From: Saprospiraceae bacterium
GTDB lineage: Bacteria; Bacteroidota; Bacteroidia; Chitinophagales; Saprospiraceae
NCBI GenBank assembly: GCA_026129545.1
Contig: JAHCHX010000004.1
Coordinates: 124,001-188,000 of the forward strand
Reading direction: 5' to 3'
DNA length: 64,000 nucleotides
A program made the position numbers and the translations under genes. This document shows positions 31,601 to 38,727 of this stretch, piece by piece; within the stretch, counting starts at the first letter, position 1, and each line of letters starts with the position of its first letter. A model generated the notes under the pieces. That model was not told where the DNA came from and ran no database searches. It saw only the letters and a program-made list of their open reading frames with translations.

Positions 31601-32095
31601 ATGACCCAAGCACAAGCATTGGCCGCTCGGCTGCGTGAAGTCCTCCTGAGCGGGACTTGGATAGCCAACACCAACTTCAAGGATCAACTCGCGCGTGTGG
31701 ACTGGGTGCAGGCAACCACCCCAATCGGCGACCTGAACACCATCGCGCTGCTGACTTTCCACATCAACTATTACCTACAAGGCCTCATCCAGGTCTTTCA
31801 GGGCGGCCCGCTCGACATCCGCGACAAGTACAGTTTCGACCTCCCCGAAATCCAATCGGAAAATGACTGGAACGCGTTGGTCGAGACTTTTCTCGACAAT
31901 GCCGAGCGGTTCGCCAAACATGTGGAGCAAATGGACGACGCTCAGTTGGACAGCGCCTTCGTGGACGAGAAATACGGCAACTACCAGCGCAACATCGAAG
32001 GAGTCATTGAGCACAGTTATTACCATTTGGGGCAGATATCCCTGATTCGGAAAATGGTCGTGTCGGCACAGTTTCCCGTTGACCGTTCAACATAA
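31601..32095 (+). CDS. DinB/DUF1572-like protein
   Basis: 164 residues from the ATG at 31601 (MTQAQALAARLREVL). It has the four-helix DinB/YfiT arrangement: an N-terminal helix, a His-containing second helix (TIALLTFHINYYLQGL, residue 54 region) and a C-terminal helix with IEGVIEHSYYHLGQISLIRK. The three histidines are the usual metal-binding positions. Such proteins are thought to be metal-dependent thiol-transferases. The following alpha/beta-hydrolase gene begins 13 bases after the stop, so they are probably cotranscribed. Confidence 0.75.
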   Translation: MTQAQALAARLREVLLSGTWIANTNFKDQLARVDWVQATTPIGDLNTIALLTFHINYYLQGLIQVFQGGPLDIRDKYSFDLPEIQSENDWNALVETFLDNAERFAKHVEQMDDAQLDSAFVDEKYGNYQRNIEGVIEHSYYHLGQISLIRKMVVSAQFPVDRST

Positions 32096-32108
32096 AACAA
32101 CTTCGACT

Positions 32109-33149
32109 ATGAAAAACATCGGCATCCTCCTTTTCGCTTTTTTGATGCTTTTGGCCGCCTGCGGCAAAAACACGTCCGGTACAAACGCCGAGCCTACCCT
32201 GCAATCCTATTTTGCGCATACAGAGCCGGGCGTACAAACCGGCGGGGTGAAAATCGTCACGCTCAAAACGGACAAGGGCGATTTCAACCTGTGGACCAAA
32301 CGCTTCGGCAACAATCCCCGCATCAAACTGCTGCTGCTGCAAGGCGGCCCCGGCTGCACGCATGAGTACTGGGAGTGTATGGAAAGTTTCCTGCCCGCCG
32401 AAGGCATCGAGTTCATCTACTACGACCAGTTGGGCACGGGCAACTCCAGCAATCCCGACGACACGACGTTCTGGGATTTGCCGCGCTATGTGGAAGAGGT
32501 GGAAACCGTGCGCCAAGCCTTGGGCCTCACCAAAGACAACTTTTTCCTACTTGGGCACTCGTGGGGAGGCATACTCGCCATGCAGTACGCGCTCAAATAT
32601 CAGGACAACCTCAAAGGGCTTATTATTTCCAACATGATGGCGAGCTGCCCCGAATACGGCCAATACGCCGCCAATGTGCTGGCCAAGCAGATGGCCCCGG
32701 AAGTGCTGACCGAGATACGAACCATTGAGGCTAAGGGCGATTACGACAACCCGCGCTACATGGAACTGCTCCTGCCGAATTTTTACGCCAAGCACGTCTG
32801 CCGCATCCCGTTGGAGCAGTGGCCCGATGCCGTGAACCGCGCGTTCGACAAGATCAACCACAGCCTGTATGTGACCATGCAAGGCCCCAGCGAGTTCGGC
32901 ATCGCCGGGCGGCTGGCAAAGTGGGATGTGAAAGACCGGCTGCCGTCCATCAAAGTGCCCACGCTCAGCATCGGCGCCACACACGACACCATGGACCCCG
33001 AGCACATGAAATGGATTTCCACGGCCGTGCAAAAGGGTCGCTTTCTGCTCTGCCCCAACGGCAGCCACATGTGCATGTGGGATGACCAAAAAAACTACAT
33101 GGAAGGGCTGAGCGCGTTTTTGAAGGATGTGGACGCAGGTCGGTTTTGA
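32109..33149 (+). CDS. Alpha/beta-hydrolase lipoprotein, proline iminopeptidase family (S33)
   Basis: 346 residues from the ATG at 32109. The start MKNIGILLFAFLMLLAAC is a lipoprotein signal (acylated Cys18). The hydrolase fold shows the oxyanion region LLLQGGPGCTHEYW, the nucleophile elbow GHSWGG and late His in NGSHMCMWD; the catalytic Asp is probably in ATHDTMDPEH. This matches proline iminopeptidase and related amidases, which release N-terminal proline or hydrolyse small amides in the periplasm. It could work downstream of peptidases such as the DPP-IV at 18816. Confidence 0.9.
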   Translation: MKNIGILLFAFLMLLAACGKNTSGTNAEPTLQSYFAHTEPGVQTGGVKIVTLKTDKGDFNLWTKRFGNNPRIKLLLLQGGPGCTHEYWECMESFLPAEGIEFIYYDQLGTGNSSNPDDTTFWDLPRYVEEVETVRQALGLTKDNFFLLGHSWGGILAMQYALKYQDNLKGLIISNMMASCPEYGQYAANVLAKQMAPEVLTEIRTIEAKGDYDNPRYMELLLPNFYAKHVCRIPLEQWPDAVNRAFDKINHSLYVTMQGPSEFGIAGRLAKWDVKDRLPSIKVPTLSIGATHDTMDPEHMKWISTAVQKGRFLLCPNGSHMCMWDDQKNYMEGLSAFLKDVDAGRF

Positions 33150-33161
33150 CAGACAACTCGC

Positions 33162-33572
33162 CTAAACAAGCACGGTCACCGGCTTCACAGGCAATTGTTC
33201 CGACACGATATCCGCTGCCTGCTCCGCTTCCGTACCGGGCTTTGGCCACAAGTGGAAACCACCCGACCACCCGGCGCCGATATGCCAAGTTCCCCAGATG
33301 CCGTTTTCGTCCACGTAGCCGCCGTAGCGGACGATGTGGGTGGCGTAGTGTTTTATCATATTGCAAAGCAATTCCTTCGTATCGTACACACCGCGCCAAT
33401 CAAAGGGCGCCACATCATCGGCGCCGCTGCCCGTGACAATGCCGTTTCGGAAATCCAGAAAAAAGGCCATAAGGTGCTGCTGCTTCGACCAGCTGTAGGT
33501 GTAAAACCCCTCCCATTCGCCACTCGGAAACAAGGGGTGGGGCTCCGCTGCGCTGTTGTTGTCCGGTATCAT
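33162..33572 (-). CDS. Hypothetical protein
   Basis: 136 residues, no signal peptide. The pattern of short strands (EWEGFYTYSWSKQQHLMAFF, FRNGIVTGSGADDVAPFDWR, YATHIVRYGGYVDENGIWGT) suggests a small beta-barrel related to lipocalin-like or DUF-type proteins, but I cannot name the family. It converges on the alpha/beta-hydrolase gene with only 12 bases between the stops. Base composition matches its neighbours and the frame is open over its full length. Confidence 0.65.
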   Translation of the reverse strand: MIPDNNSAAEPHPLFPSGEWEGFYTYSWSKQQHLMAFFLDFRNGIVTGSGADDVAPFDWRGVYDTKELLCNMIKHYATHIVRYGGYVDENGIWGTWHIGAGWSGGFHLWPKPGTEAEQAADIVSEQLPVKPVTVLV

Positions 33573-33605
33573 GGTGAATTTTTTTGATGGTGCCCAACGC
33601 TTGTC

Positions 33606-33645
33606 TTTTAGGCACGCCTCGCGACGGGGCGAATCTCGCCTAAAA
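33606..33645. repeat. Palindrome between divergent genes
   Basis: TTTTAGGC (33606-33613) and GCCTAAAA (33638-33645) are exact complements, with an inner CGCC/GGCG pairing. It lies 34 bases upstream of the start at 33572 and well before the protoglobin promoter; it could be an operator region or a REP-like element. Confidence 0.6.
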
Positions 33646-33686
33646 AATTCCCTTAGGCAATGTTTTTTTAGTTCGGATAACTAACA

Positions 33687-33694
33687 TACTTTTG
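33687..33694 (+). promoter_or_regulatory. -7 box before the protoglobin gene
   Basis: TACTTTTG, an exact TAnnTTTG match in an AT-rich stretch, 60 bases before the ATG at 33755. The -33 element is unclear. Confidence 0.5.
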
Positions 33695-33754
33695 TCGCAA
33701 CAAAAATAGTTCGGATTCCAAACATTAAAATCATCGTCTTAAATTTTTAAAACC

Positions 33755-34333
33755 ATGTCCAACAACATCGCAGGCTACACCTACGGCCAAGTAGCCACCT
33801 CGCCCGTTACCCTCGCCGACCTCGCTCTTTTGAAACAAACCGTGCTGTTCACCGACGACGATGTGCGCCACCTGCGCCTTGCCGGCGACGTGTTGGCCGA
33901 CCAAACCGATGCCATTCTCGACCTCTGGTATGGGTTTGTGGGCGGGCATCCGCACTTGGTGCATTATTTCACTCACAACGGCACCCCCAACATGGACTAC
34001 CTCGGCGCCGTGCGCAAACGCTTCGGTCAATGGATTCTCGACCTCTGCAACCGCGACTACGACCAAGATTGGCTCAACTATCAGCACGAAATCGCCCTGC
34101 GCCACCACAGCGCCAAAAAGAACCGCACCGACGGCGTTCAGGCCGTGCCCATCGTGCATTTCCGCTACCTCGTGGCATTCATCTTCCCCATCACATTCAC
34201 CATCAAGGGCTTCCTTGGCAAAAAAGGCCATAGCGCCGAACAAGTGGAAGCCATGTACGCCGCGTGGTTCAAGGCCGTGACCCTCACCGCGCTGCTGTGG
34301 TGCCATCCGTACATCAAGGAGGGCGAGTTTTGA
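33755..34333 (+). CDS. Protoglobin-domain protein
   Basis: 192 residues, the size of a single protoglobin domain without an attached signalling domain. Features: LLKQTVLFTDDDVRHLRLAGDVLADQTDAILDLWYGFVGGHPHLVHYF at about 26-72 (given here as part of the domain start), DYLGAVRKRFGQWILDLCNRDYD, and the proximal-histidine helix YQHEIALRHHS (candidate His111 or His117). It binds haem and probably O2, CO or NO. It has its own promoter and stands near a DUF2024 protein and a Cys-rich MarR regulator, which hints at gas or redox response. Confidence 0.85.
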   Translation: MSNNIAGYTYGQVATSPVTLADLALLKQTVLFTDDDVRHLRLAGDVLADQTDAILDLWYGFVGGHPHLVHYFTHNGTPNMDYLGAVRKRFGQWILDLCNRDYDQDWLNYQHEIALRHHSAKKNRTDGVQAVPIVHFRYLVAFIFPITFTIKGFLGKKGHSAEQVEAMYAAWFKAVTLTALLWCHPYIKEGEF

Positions 34334-34335
34334 TA

Positions 34336-34495
34336 GACTTGTTGCGGTGCAGGCCTTTGGCAATGGGAAAGTCCTTTTTCCGACTGGTTTCGTTAAATTT
34401 TTCGCCGAATATGCCCGATTTCGACTGCAAAATTTGCCTTGCCAGTCGAAAAAATGACAATCCCCTTCACTCAAAGCCCTCCACCGCAACAAGTC
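34336..34495. repeat. 160-bp nested inverted repeat element
   Basis: GACTTGTTGCGGTG (34336-34349) and CACCGCAACAAGTC (34482-34495) are exact 14-bp complements at the two ends. Inner arms TTTTTCCGACTGG (34375-34387) and CCAGTCGAAAAAA (34442-34454) also pair with one extra base. No flanking direct repeat was found. It fills the gap between the protoglobin and DUF2024 genes. Confidence 0.7.
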
Positions 34496-34528
34496 CAACG
34501 TTCACCAACCTATCACCACACCATCACC

Positions 34529-34948
34529 ATGCTCAACAAAAATTTTTTCAAAAAATTTGGACTCGCGGGCTTTGCCCTCTTCCTGCTCAAAGGGCTGCTC
34601 TGGCTCGGCATCGGCGGTACGGCGATGCTCGGCCTGTCCTCCAAAAACAGTAAACCCGACATGACAACAACATCCGATATTGCCATGAAAGTGGCCGTTT
34701 ACGACACTTATGTGCCCAAAAAACAGGGCGGTATCATGCACTTCGATATCCTCGTAGATGCCAACGAGCGGGATTTGGAAAAAATTTACGCCTACGGACG
34801 AGAATATCTCGCCTCGAAAGGCCAGGCCGGCCAACCGCTCACGGCGAAGGAATGTCGCTTTTGCCACGTCGAAAATGCCAAAGGCCCCATCGAGGCCGCC
34901 ATTCTCAAAAAAGGGTATTACATTATCGAAATGGAAGGCTGCAACTGA
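34529..34948 (+). CDS. DUF2024 protein with an N-terminal membrane segment
   Basis: 139 residues from the ATG at 34529. Residues 1-50 hold one membrane helix (LAGFALFLLKGLLWLGIGGT) followed by a short linker. Residues about 53-139 form a complete DUF2024 domain beginning MKVAVYDTYVPKKQGGIMHF and including KECRFCHVE. Stand-alone DUF2024 proteins start at that inner methionine (34685), so either there are two overlapping products or this is a membrane-anchored fusion. The CxxC-H pattern suggests metal or redox binding. Function is unknown. Confidence 0.7.
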   Translation: MLNKNFFKKFGLAGFALFLLKGLLWLGIGGTAMLGLSSKNSKPDMTTTSDIAMKVAVYDTYVPKKQGGIMHFDILVDANERDLEKIYAYGREYLASKGQAGQPLTAKECRFCHVENAKGPIEAAILKKGYYIIEMEGCN

Positions 34949-34977
34949 CAAGCAGTGCGAGTGCATAGCGCGTACAC

Positions 34978-34985
34978 TACTTTTG
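34978..34985 (+). promoter_or_regulatory. -7 box before the MarR-type regulator gene
   Basis: TACTTTTG, exact TAnnTTTG match, 79 bases before the ATG at 35065. Confidence 0.5.
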
Positions 34986-35064
34986 TGCTTTCCCGTCTTG
35001 TGGAGGCGCTGTGCTGGGCACGGCGCCTCCGTTTCGTCGCCACACAAATACGTCAACCAAGCGC

Positions 35065-35667
35065 ATGAGCATATTCGACCCGCAAGCCCAGATACACAGC
35101 CCCGACTTCAAAATCGTGGCCGCGCTGGAACGCCTCGCCGAGGCGTTCCGCGCGTTGCTTTGGGACAAGTCCAAAGTGCTGGGCATCAGTCCCATCCAAA
35201 TCCAGATTCTGCTCTTCGTGCGTTTTCACACCGACGACAAGTGCAAGGTCAGCCAGTTGGCGCAAGAGTTCAACGTGACCAAGCCCACCGTCAGCGAGGC
35301 GGTCAAGTCACTAGAGCAAAAGGGACTGCTCGAACGAAACCCCGACGAATCCGACACGCGCAGTCATACCCTGCACCTGACCGTCGCGGGCATGGACGCG
35401 GTGGCCCAAACCGCTGACTTCGCCGCTCCCATGCTCCGGGGCGTGTCGTCGGTACCGGCAGCCGACCAAGGGCCACTGCTGGAACAATTGCTCGGTATCA
35501 TCGGACACCTGCAACGCGCCGGCATCATCGCTATGCAGCGGATGTGTTTTTCCTGCCGGTTTTATCAAAACACAGGCAACGGACATTTTTGTCGGTTTCT
35601 GAACAAACCCTTGGCCAACCATGAGCTGCGGGTGGATTGCGGGGAGTATGAGGCGAAATCTGCTTAA
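35065..35667 (+). CDS. MarR-type winged-helix regulator with a C-terminal four-cysteine motif
   Basis: 200 residues from the ATG at 35065. The winged helix covers about 40-110 (SPIQIQILLFVRFH, CKVSQLAQEFNVTKPTVSEAVKSLEQKGLLER, HTLHLTVAG). The C-terminus carries Cys161, 164, 176 and 192 (CFSCRFYQNTGNGHFCRF .. VDCGEYE), a pattern suited to an Fe-S cluster or zinc site and therefore to redox sensing. The last codons and the stop (AAATCTGCTTAA) overlap the start of a truncated R1 repeat, so the native C-terminus may have been altered. Targets may include the neighbouring DUF2024 and protoglobin genes. Confidence 0.85.
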   Translation: MSIFDPQAQIHSPDFKIVAALERLAEAFRALLWDKSKVLGISPIQIQILLFVRFHTDDKCKVSQLAQEFNVTKPTVSEAVKSLEQKGLLERNPDESDTRSHTLHLTVAGMDAVAQTADFAAPMLRGVSSVPAADQGPLLEQLLGIIGHLQRAGIIAMQRMCFSCRFYQNTGNGHFCRFLNKPLANHELRVDCGEYEAKSA

Positions 35668-35720
35668 AATCAAGGACATCAATCATGGCCACCTGACAAA
35701 TCTTAGCAAATCAAGATAAA
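35656..35720 (+). repeat. Interspersed repeat R1, copy 3 (5'-truncated)
   Basis: Begins in the middle of the consensus at AATCTGCTTAAAATCAAG and runs through ATCAATCATGGCCACCTGAC and CAAATCTTAGCAAATCAAG to the end. It overlaps the last 12 bases of the MarR gene and supplies its stop codon. Confidence 0.85.
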
Positions 35721-35814
35721 ACATCCAACTGGCCAAAGTAGCCGTCATGCCGGATATTGAGGAGCTGGGTTCTTCTCAACCGCTTCCTGCAAGCGACCGA
35801 CGAAGCGGCTTCAT

Positions 35815-36522
35815 CTACGATTTGCGATACACCAAAAACACCGCAGGCAACTTTTCCAACGCTTTCCTTTCCCTCTTCTTCCAATCCCGCACCGGCAACG
35901 AGCGCACCATCTCTCCCGCGCCAGTCAAATCCTGCGCCACGCCAAACCAAGTGTCGGCGGCCAGATGCTCCAGCGCCACCTCCAGCACCATTTGCGAGCG
36001 GTAAGGTGTTTCGATAAAAACCTGTGTCTGGTCGTGTTGGCGGGCAAGGCTTTCGAGACGGCGCAAGTCGCGGGCGAGCTCGGGGCGCTTGGGCGAGAGA
36101 TAGCCGTGAAAGGCAAACCGTTGGCCGTTCATGCCCGAAGCCATCAAGGCCAGCAGCAGCGACGATGGCCCCACCAACGGCACTACCTTTGCGCCCTCCT
36201 TATGTGCCAATGCCACAATCGCGGCCCCCGGGTCGGCCACGCCGGGGCAACCTGCTTCGGATAGCAAGCCCACGTCCTTGCCGGCTTTCATCGCTTCGAG
36301 AAAAGTTTTTTCCGCGTCGTCCGAATTTTGATTTTCAGGAAGTTCAACAAAAACCATCTCCTGAATCGGCCTCGACGGGTTCAGGCTTTTGATGAAATGC
36401 CGCGCCGTTTTTGCCCTTTCCACAACGAAAACATCCAAACCGCGCGCAATGTCCTGCGCGTAAGGCGGAATGGTGTGAAAGGCATTTTCAGCGATGGGCG
36501 TGGGAATGAGGTAAAGAGTCAT
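35815..36522 (-). CDS. SAM-dependent methyltransferase, RsmI/tetrapyrrole-methylase fold
   Basis: I choose the ATG at 36522 (MTLYLIPTPIAENAFHTIP, 235 residues); the longer frame starts within the TAATGACC repeat. It shows LIPTPI, the SAM-binding LLSEAGCPGVADPGAAIVALAHKEG and the VVPLVGPSSLLLALMASGMNG stretch of the family, then FIETPYRS. This is the short Bacteroidota form related to RsmI, which 2'-O-methylates C1402 of 16S rRNA; whether it has the same target is not established. It is divergent from scpA across the repeat blocks. Confidence 0.85.
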   Translation of the reverse strand: MTLYLIPTPIAENAFHTIPPYAQDIARGLDVFVVERAKTARHFIKSLNPSRPIQEMVFVELPENQNSDDAEKTFLEAMKAGKDVGLLSEAGCPGVADPGAAIVALAHKEGAKVVPLVGPSSLLLALMASGMNGQRFAFHGYLSPKRPELARDLRRLESLARQHDQTQVFIETPYRSQMVLEVALEHLAADTWFGVAQDLTGAGEMVRSLPVRDWKKRERKALEKLPAVFLVYRKS

Positions 36523-36530
36523 TAGAGTGT

Positions 36531-36605
36531 CATTAAAAGGGTCATTAAGGGTCATTAAGGGTCATTAGAGGGGTCATTGGGGGTAATTAAAGGTCATTAA
36601 GGGTA
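36531..36605 (-). repeat. TAATGACC repeat block, left
   Basis: A run of GGGTCATTA-type units at 5-12-base intervals (six to seven copies), inverted relative to the block at 36745-36852. Shared segments between the two blocks include TTTAATTACCCCCAATGACC. Confidence 0.8.
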
Positions 36606-36744
36606 TTTTGTTGTTGTTGGCCACCTGCCCAATAATGCTGCTCAAGCAAAAAAGGAGATTTATATGTTGGGCGAAGATAAGGCGCAAACTTGCTTCACGA
36701 ATTCGACAACCTCTTTCCTACATTTGCCAGTCTGAAAATGTCTC

Positions 36745-36852
36745 TAATGCTCCCCAATGACCCCTCTAATGACCCTTAATTACCCCCAATGACCCTTCTT
36801 AATAACCCCCAATGACCTTTAATTACCCCCAATGACCCTTTTAATGACCCAT
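36745..36852 (+). repeat. TAATGACC repeat block, right
   Basis: Eight to nine AATGACC-type units directly before the scpA ATG at 36854. Together with the left block it makes an inverted pair around a 140-bp spacer that must hold the promoters of both divergent genes. Confidence 0.8.
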
Positions 36853-36853
36853 A

Positions 36854-37654
36854 ATGATTTCCACCTTTACCATAAAACTCCCTGCCTTCGAAGGCCCGTT
36901 CGACCTGCTCCTTTTCTTCATCGAGCGGGATGAATTGGATATTTACAACATCCCGATTGCCAAAATCACCGACGACTTCCTCGGCTATCTGCACCAAGCG
37001 GAAGCGATGAATATTGACTTGGCCTCCGAATTCATCGTCGTGGCCGCCACGCTCATGCGCATCAAGGCCAAGATGCTGCTGCCACGCAAACAGCTCGACG
37101 ACGAAGGCAACGAGATAGACCCCCGCCGCGAACTCGTGGACCGCCTGCTCGAATACAAACGCTACAAAAGCGTGCTCGACGAACTTCGCCGCCTCGAAGA
37201 GGTGCGTGCCTTTATGAGCCCGCGCGGCTACGCCACCACCGAACTCCGCAAACTCGCCGAAACCGCCCTCGCCGATGCCGAAATGGAATCCGTCACGCTC
37301 TACAAACTGCTGCGCGTGTTCGAGCGCCTGCTGACGCGATTCGAGGAAGACCAAAAAACCAAGCGCATCCACACCGTTTACAACTACAACTACACCATTC
37401 AGGAGCAGCGTGGTTATTTGTTGGAAAAATTGAAAAAAGGCAAAAAAGCCAATTTTGAAAACCTCTTCTTGTCGTTGGAAAACCGCATCCATGCCATCGT
37501 CACCTTTTTGGCCTTGCTCGAACTCTTGAACGAACAAGCCGTTTCGCTCGTGCAAGGCGAGGGCGTGAACAATTTTTGGCTGACCTTGCCGGAAGAAAAG
37601 CCAAGCCACCCACCAAGACAATCGTCCGACGAATTGAAATCGTCGGACGAATAA
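36854..37654 (+). CDS. scpA: Segregation and condensation protein A
   Basis: 266 residues, normal for ScpA (kleisin of the SMC-ScpAB condensin). The N-terminus has the conserved FEGPFDLLLFFIERDELDIYNIP-type start (residues 10-33), followed by ITDDFLGYLHQAEAMNIDLASEFIVVAATLMRIKAKMLLP and the C-terminal winged helix (about 190-250). It works in chromosome compaction with SMC and ScpB, neither of which is next to it here. The last codons (QSSDELKSSDE) are formed by a perfect inverted repeat that probably acts as a terminator. Confidence 0.95.
   Translation: MISTFTIKLPAFEGPFDLLLFFIERDELDIYNIPIAKITDDFLGYLHQAEAMNIDLASEFIVVAATLMRIKAKMLLPRKQLDDEGNEIDPRRELVDRLLEYKRYKSVLDELRRLEEVRAFMSPRGYATTELRKLAETALADAEMESVTLYKLLRVFERLLTRFEEDQKTKRIHTVYNYNYTIQEQRGYLLEKLKKGKKANFENLFLSLENRIHAIVTFLALLELLNEQAVSLVQGEGVNNFWLTLPEEKPSHPPRQSSDELKSSDE
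37622..37650 (+). terminator. Hairpin formed by the last codons of scpA
   Basis: TCGTCCGACGA (37622-37632) and TCGTCGGACGA (37640-37650) are exact complements with a 7-base loop, directly before the stop at 37652. It lies between two converging genes and could end transcription from both sides. Confidence 0.65.
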
Positions 37655-37684
37655 TCAGGGCGCGATGTTTTCAGACCCCTTCCG

Positions 37685-38155
37685 CTAATCCTGCCCCAGT
37701 CGCGGGAGCGCCCGGGCAAGCTCCTTTTTGAAACCGGCATCGCCAGTGATGCGCAACCGGATGGCTCGTTCTGCAAAAAAGGGGGCTAATTCCCAAGTCG
37801 CGTTGGAGCAACATTTTTGCTCGAAAGCGACGAAGGCCTCCAACTCCGAGCGGGTGCCGTCGTCGTCGGGAAAAACAAGCTCGAAGCCATCGGGCAACTC
37901 TGCCGACGATTGAGCCTTTGAAAACAAAGCCGCGCTCAGCCCGTTCAGGCGCTCGTGTTGCGCCTCGGCAGAAAGCGAGCAAGAAGAGATAGGCTTCTCG
38001 CTATCAGCCCCCGCGCAGCAGGCATTTTTGCCCCTGCAATTGATGGAGCAAAACTCGCCCGTAGGCGACGTGGAGGAGCGAAGCTGGCTGTAAACAAGCA
38101 CGGACATCGCTGCCGCAAACAATGAAAGCCCTCCAAAAACAAATGTCTTTTTCAT
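37685..38155 (-). CDS. Cys-rich exported protein, likely target of the divergent MerR regulator
   Basis: 156 residues from the ATG at 38155. A membrane/signal segment (MKKTFVFGGLSLFAAAMSVL) is followed by a Cys-rich section (CSINCRGKNACC and SSC, about 33-57) and a domain with EAFVAFEQKCCSNATWELAPFF, which resembles the 'E-CCPF' motif of small proteins encoded next to mercury/metal-responsive MerR genes. It probably binds thiophilic metals. A promoter with a 19-base spacer and a dyad typical of MerR control lies upstream (38181-38207). Confidence 0.7.
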   Translation of the reverse strand: MKKTFVFGGLSLFAAAMSVLVYSQLRSSTSPTGEFCSINCRGKNACCAGADSEKPISSCSLSAEAQHERLNGLSAALFSKAQSSAELPDGFELVFPDDDGTRSELEAFVAFEQKCCSNATWELAPFFAERAIRLRITGDAGFKKELARALPRLGQD

Positions 38156-38180
38156 GTGAAACCAATTTTTACACAAATTT

Positions 38181-38207
38181 GAGGCTTGGAGTATAGTCCA
38201 ATGTCAA
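38181..38207 (-). promoter_or_regulatory. MerR-type promoter/operator for the Cys-rich gene
   Basis: On the minus strand, -35 TTGACA (38202-38207) is followed by a 19-base spacer filled by the dyad TTGGACTATACTCCAA (38186-38201), then TCAAAT as a possible -10. An over-long 19-base spacer with a central dyad is the hallmark of MerR-activated promoters. Confidence 0.75.
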
Positions 38208-38240
38208 GCCTTTTTGGCAAAAAAATTTTTTTCAGACACC

Positions 38241-38627
38241 ATGCTCATTGGAGAATTATCGGAAAAAAGCGGATTTTCACGCGACACGATTCGATATTAT
38301 GAAAAACTTGGCCTGCTCAAAATGAGTCGGAAAAATCGCTTGCCCAACGCTTACAAAGACTATCCTGCGGAAACACTCCTGCGCTTGGCTCACATCAAAA
38401 AGCTGAAACACATCGGGTTCACGCTGACAGAAATCGGCGGAGTGCTAGCATTGTTTGAGCGCAACTTGGCCTCTTGCGAAATGTTGAAAAAAATGGGTCG
38501 GGAAAAAATCGAGCAGATGGAAGAAAAAATAGCCGAACTCGAGCACTTCAAAAACGCGATGCGCCGCGAAATCGAACAATGCGACGGCAACTGTTTCGGT
38601 ATTCGAGAGCAAGGGTGTTTTGTATAG
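38241..38627 (+). CDS. MerR family transcriptional regulator
   Basis: 128 residues from the ATG at 38241 (MLIGELSEKSGFSRDTIRYY). The N-terminal winged helix-turn-helix is followed by KLGLLKMSRKNRLPNAYKDY, a long dimerisation coiled coil (about 75-115) and a C-terminal end with CDGNCFGIREQGC (three Cys), a likely metal-binding loop. It is divergent from the Cys-rich protein gene and presumably activates it through the operator at 38181-38207, twisting the DNA when metal or oxidant binds. Confidence 0.9.
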   Translation: MLIGELSEKSGFSRDTIRYYEKLGLLKMSRKNRLPNAYKDYPAETLLRLAHIKKLKHIGFTLTEIGGVLALFERNLASCEMLKKMGREKIEQMEEKIAELEHFKNAMRREIEQCDGNCFGIREQGCFV

Positions 38628-38727
38628 GAGCTTGCCTGATTTGCCAGATGAAACTTTGAGGAAAATATACTTCTTTTGCCCCAAAGCTATATGGCAAAAG
38701 CCCACAGTGCGAAACCTATTTCCTTGC

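Noticed and set aside
36531..36852. CRISPR-like array
   Set aside because: The repeat units are too short, imperfect and inverted between blocks.
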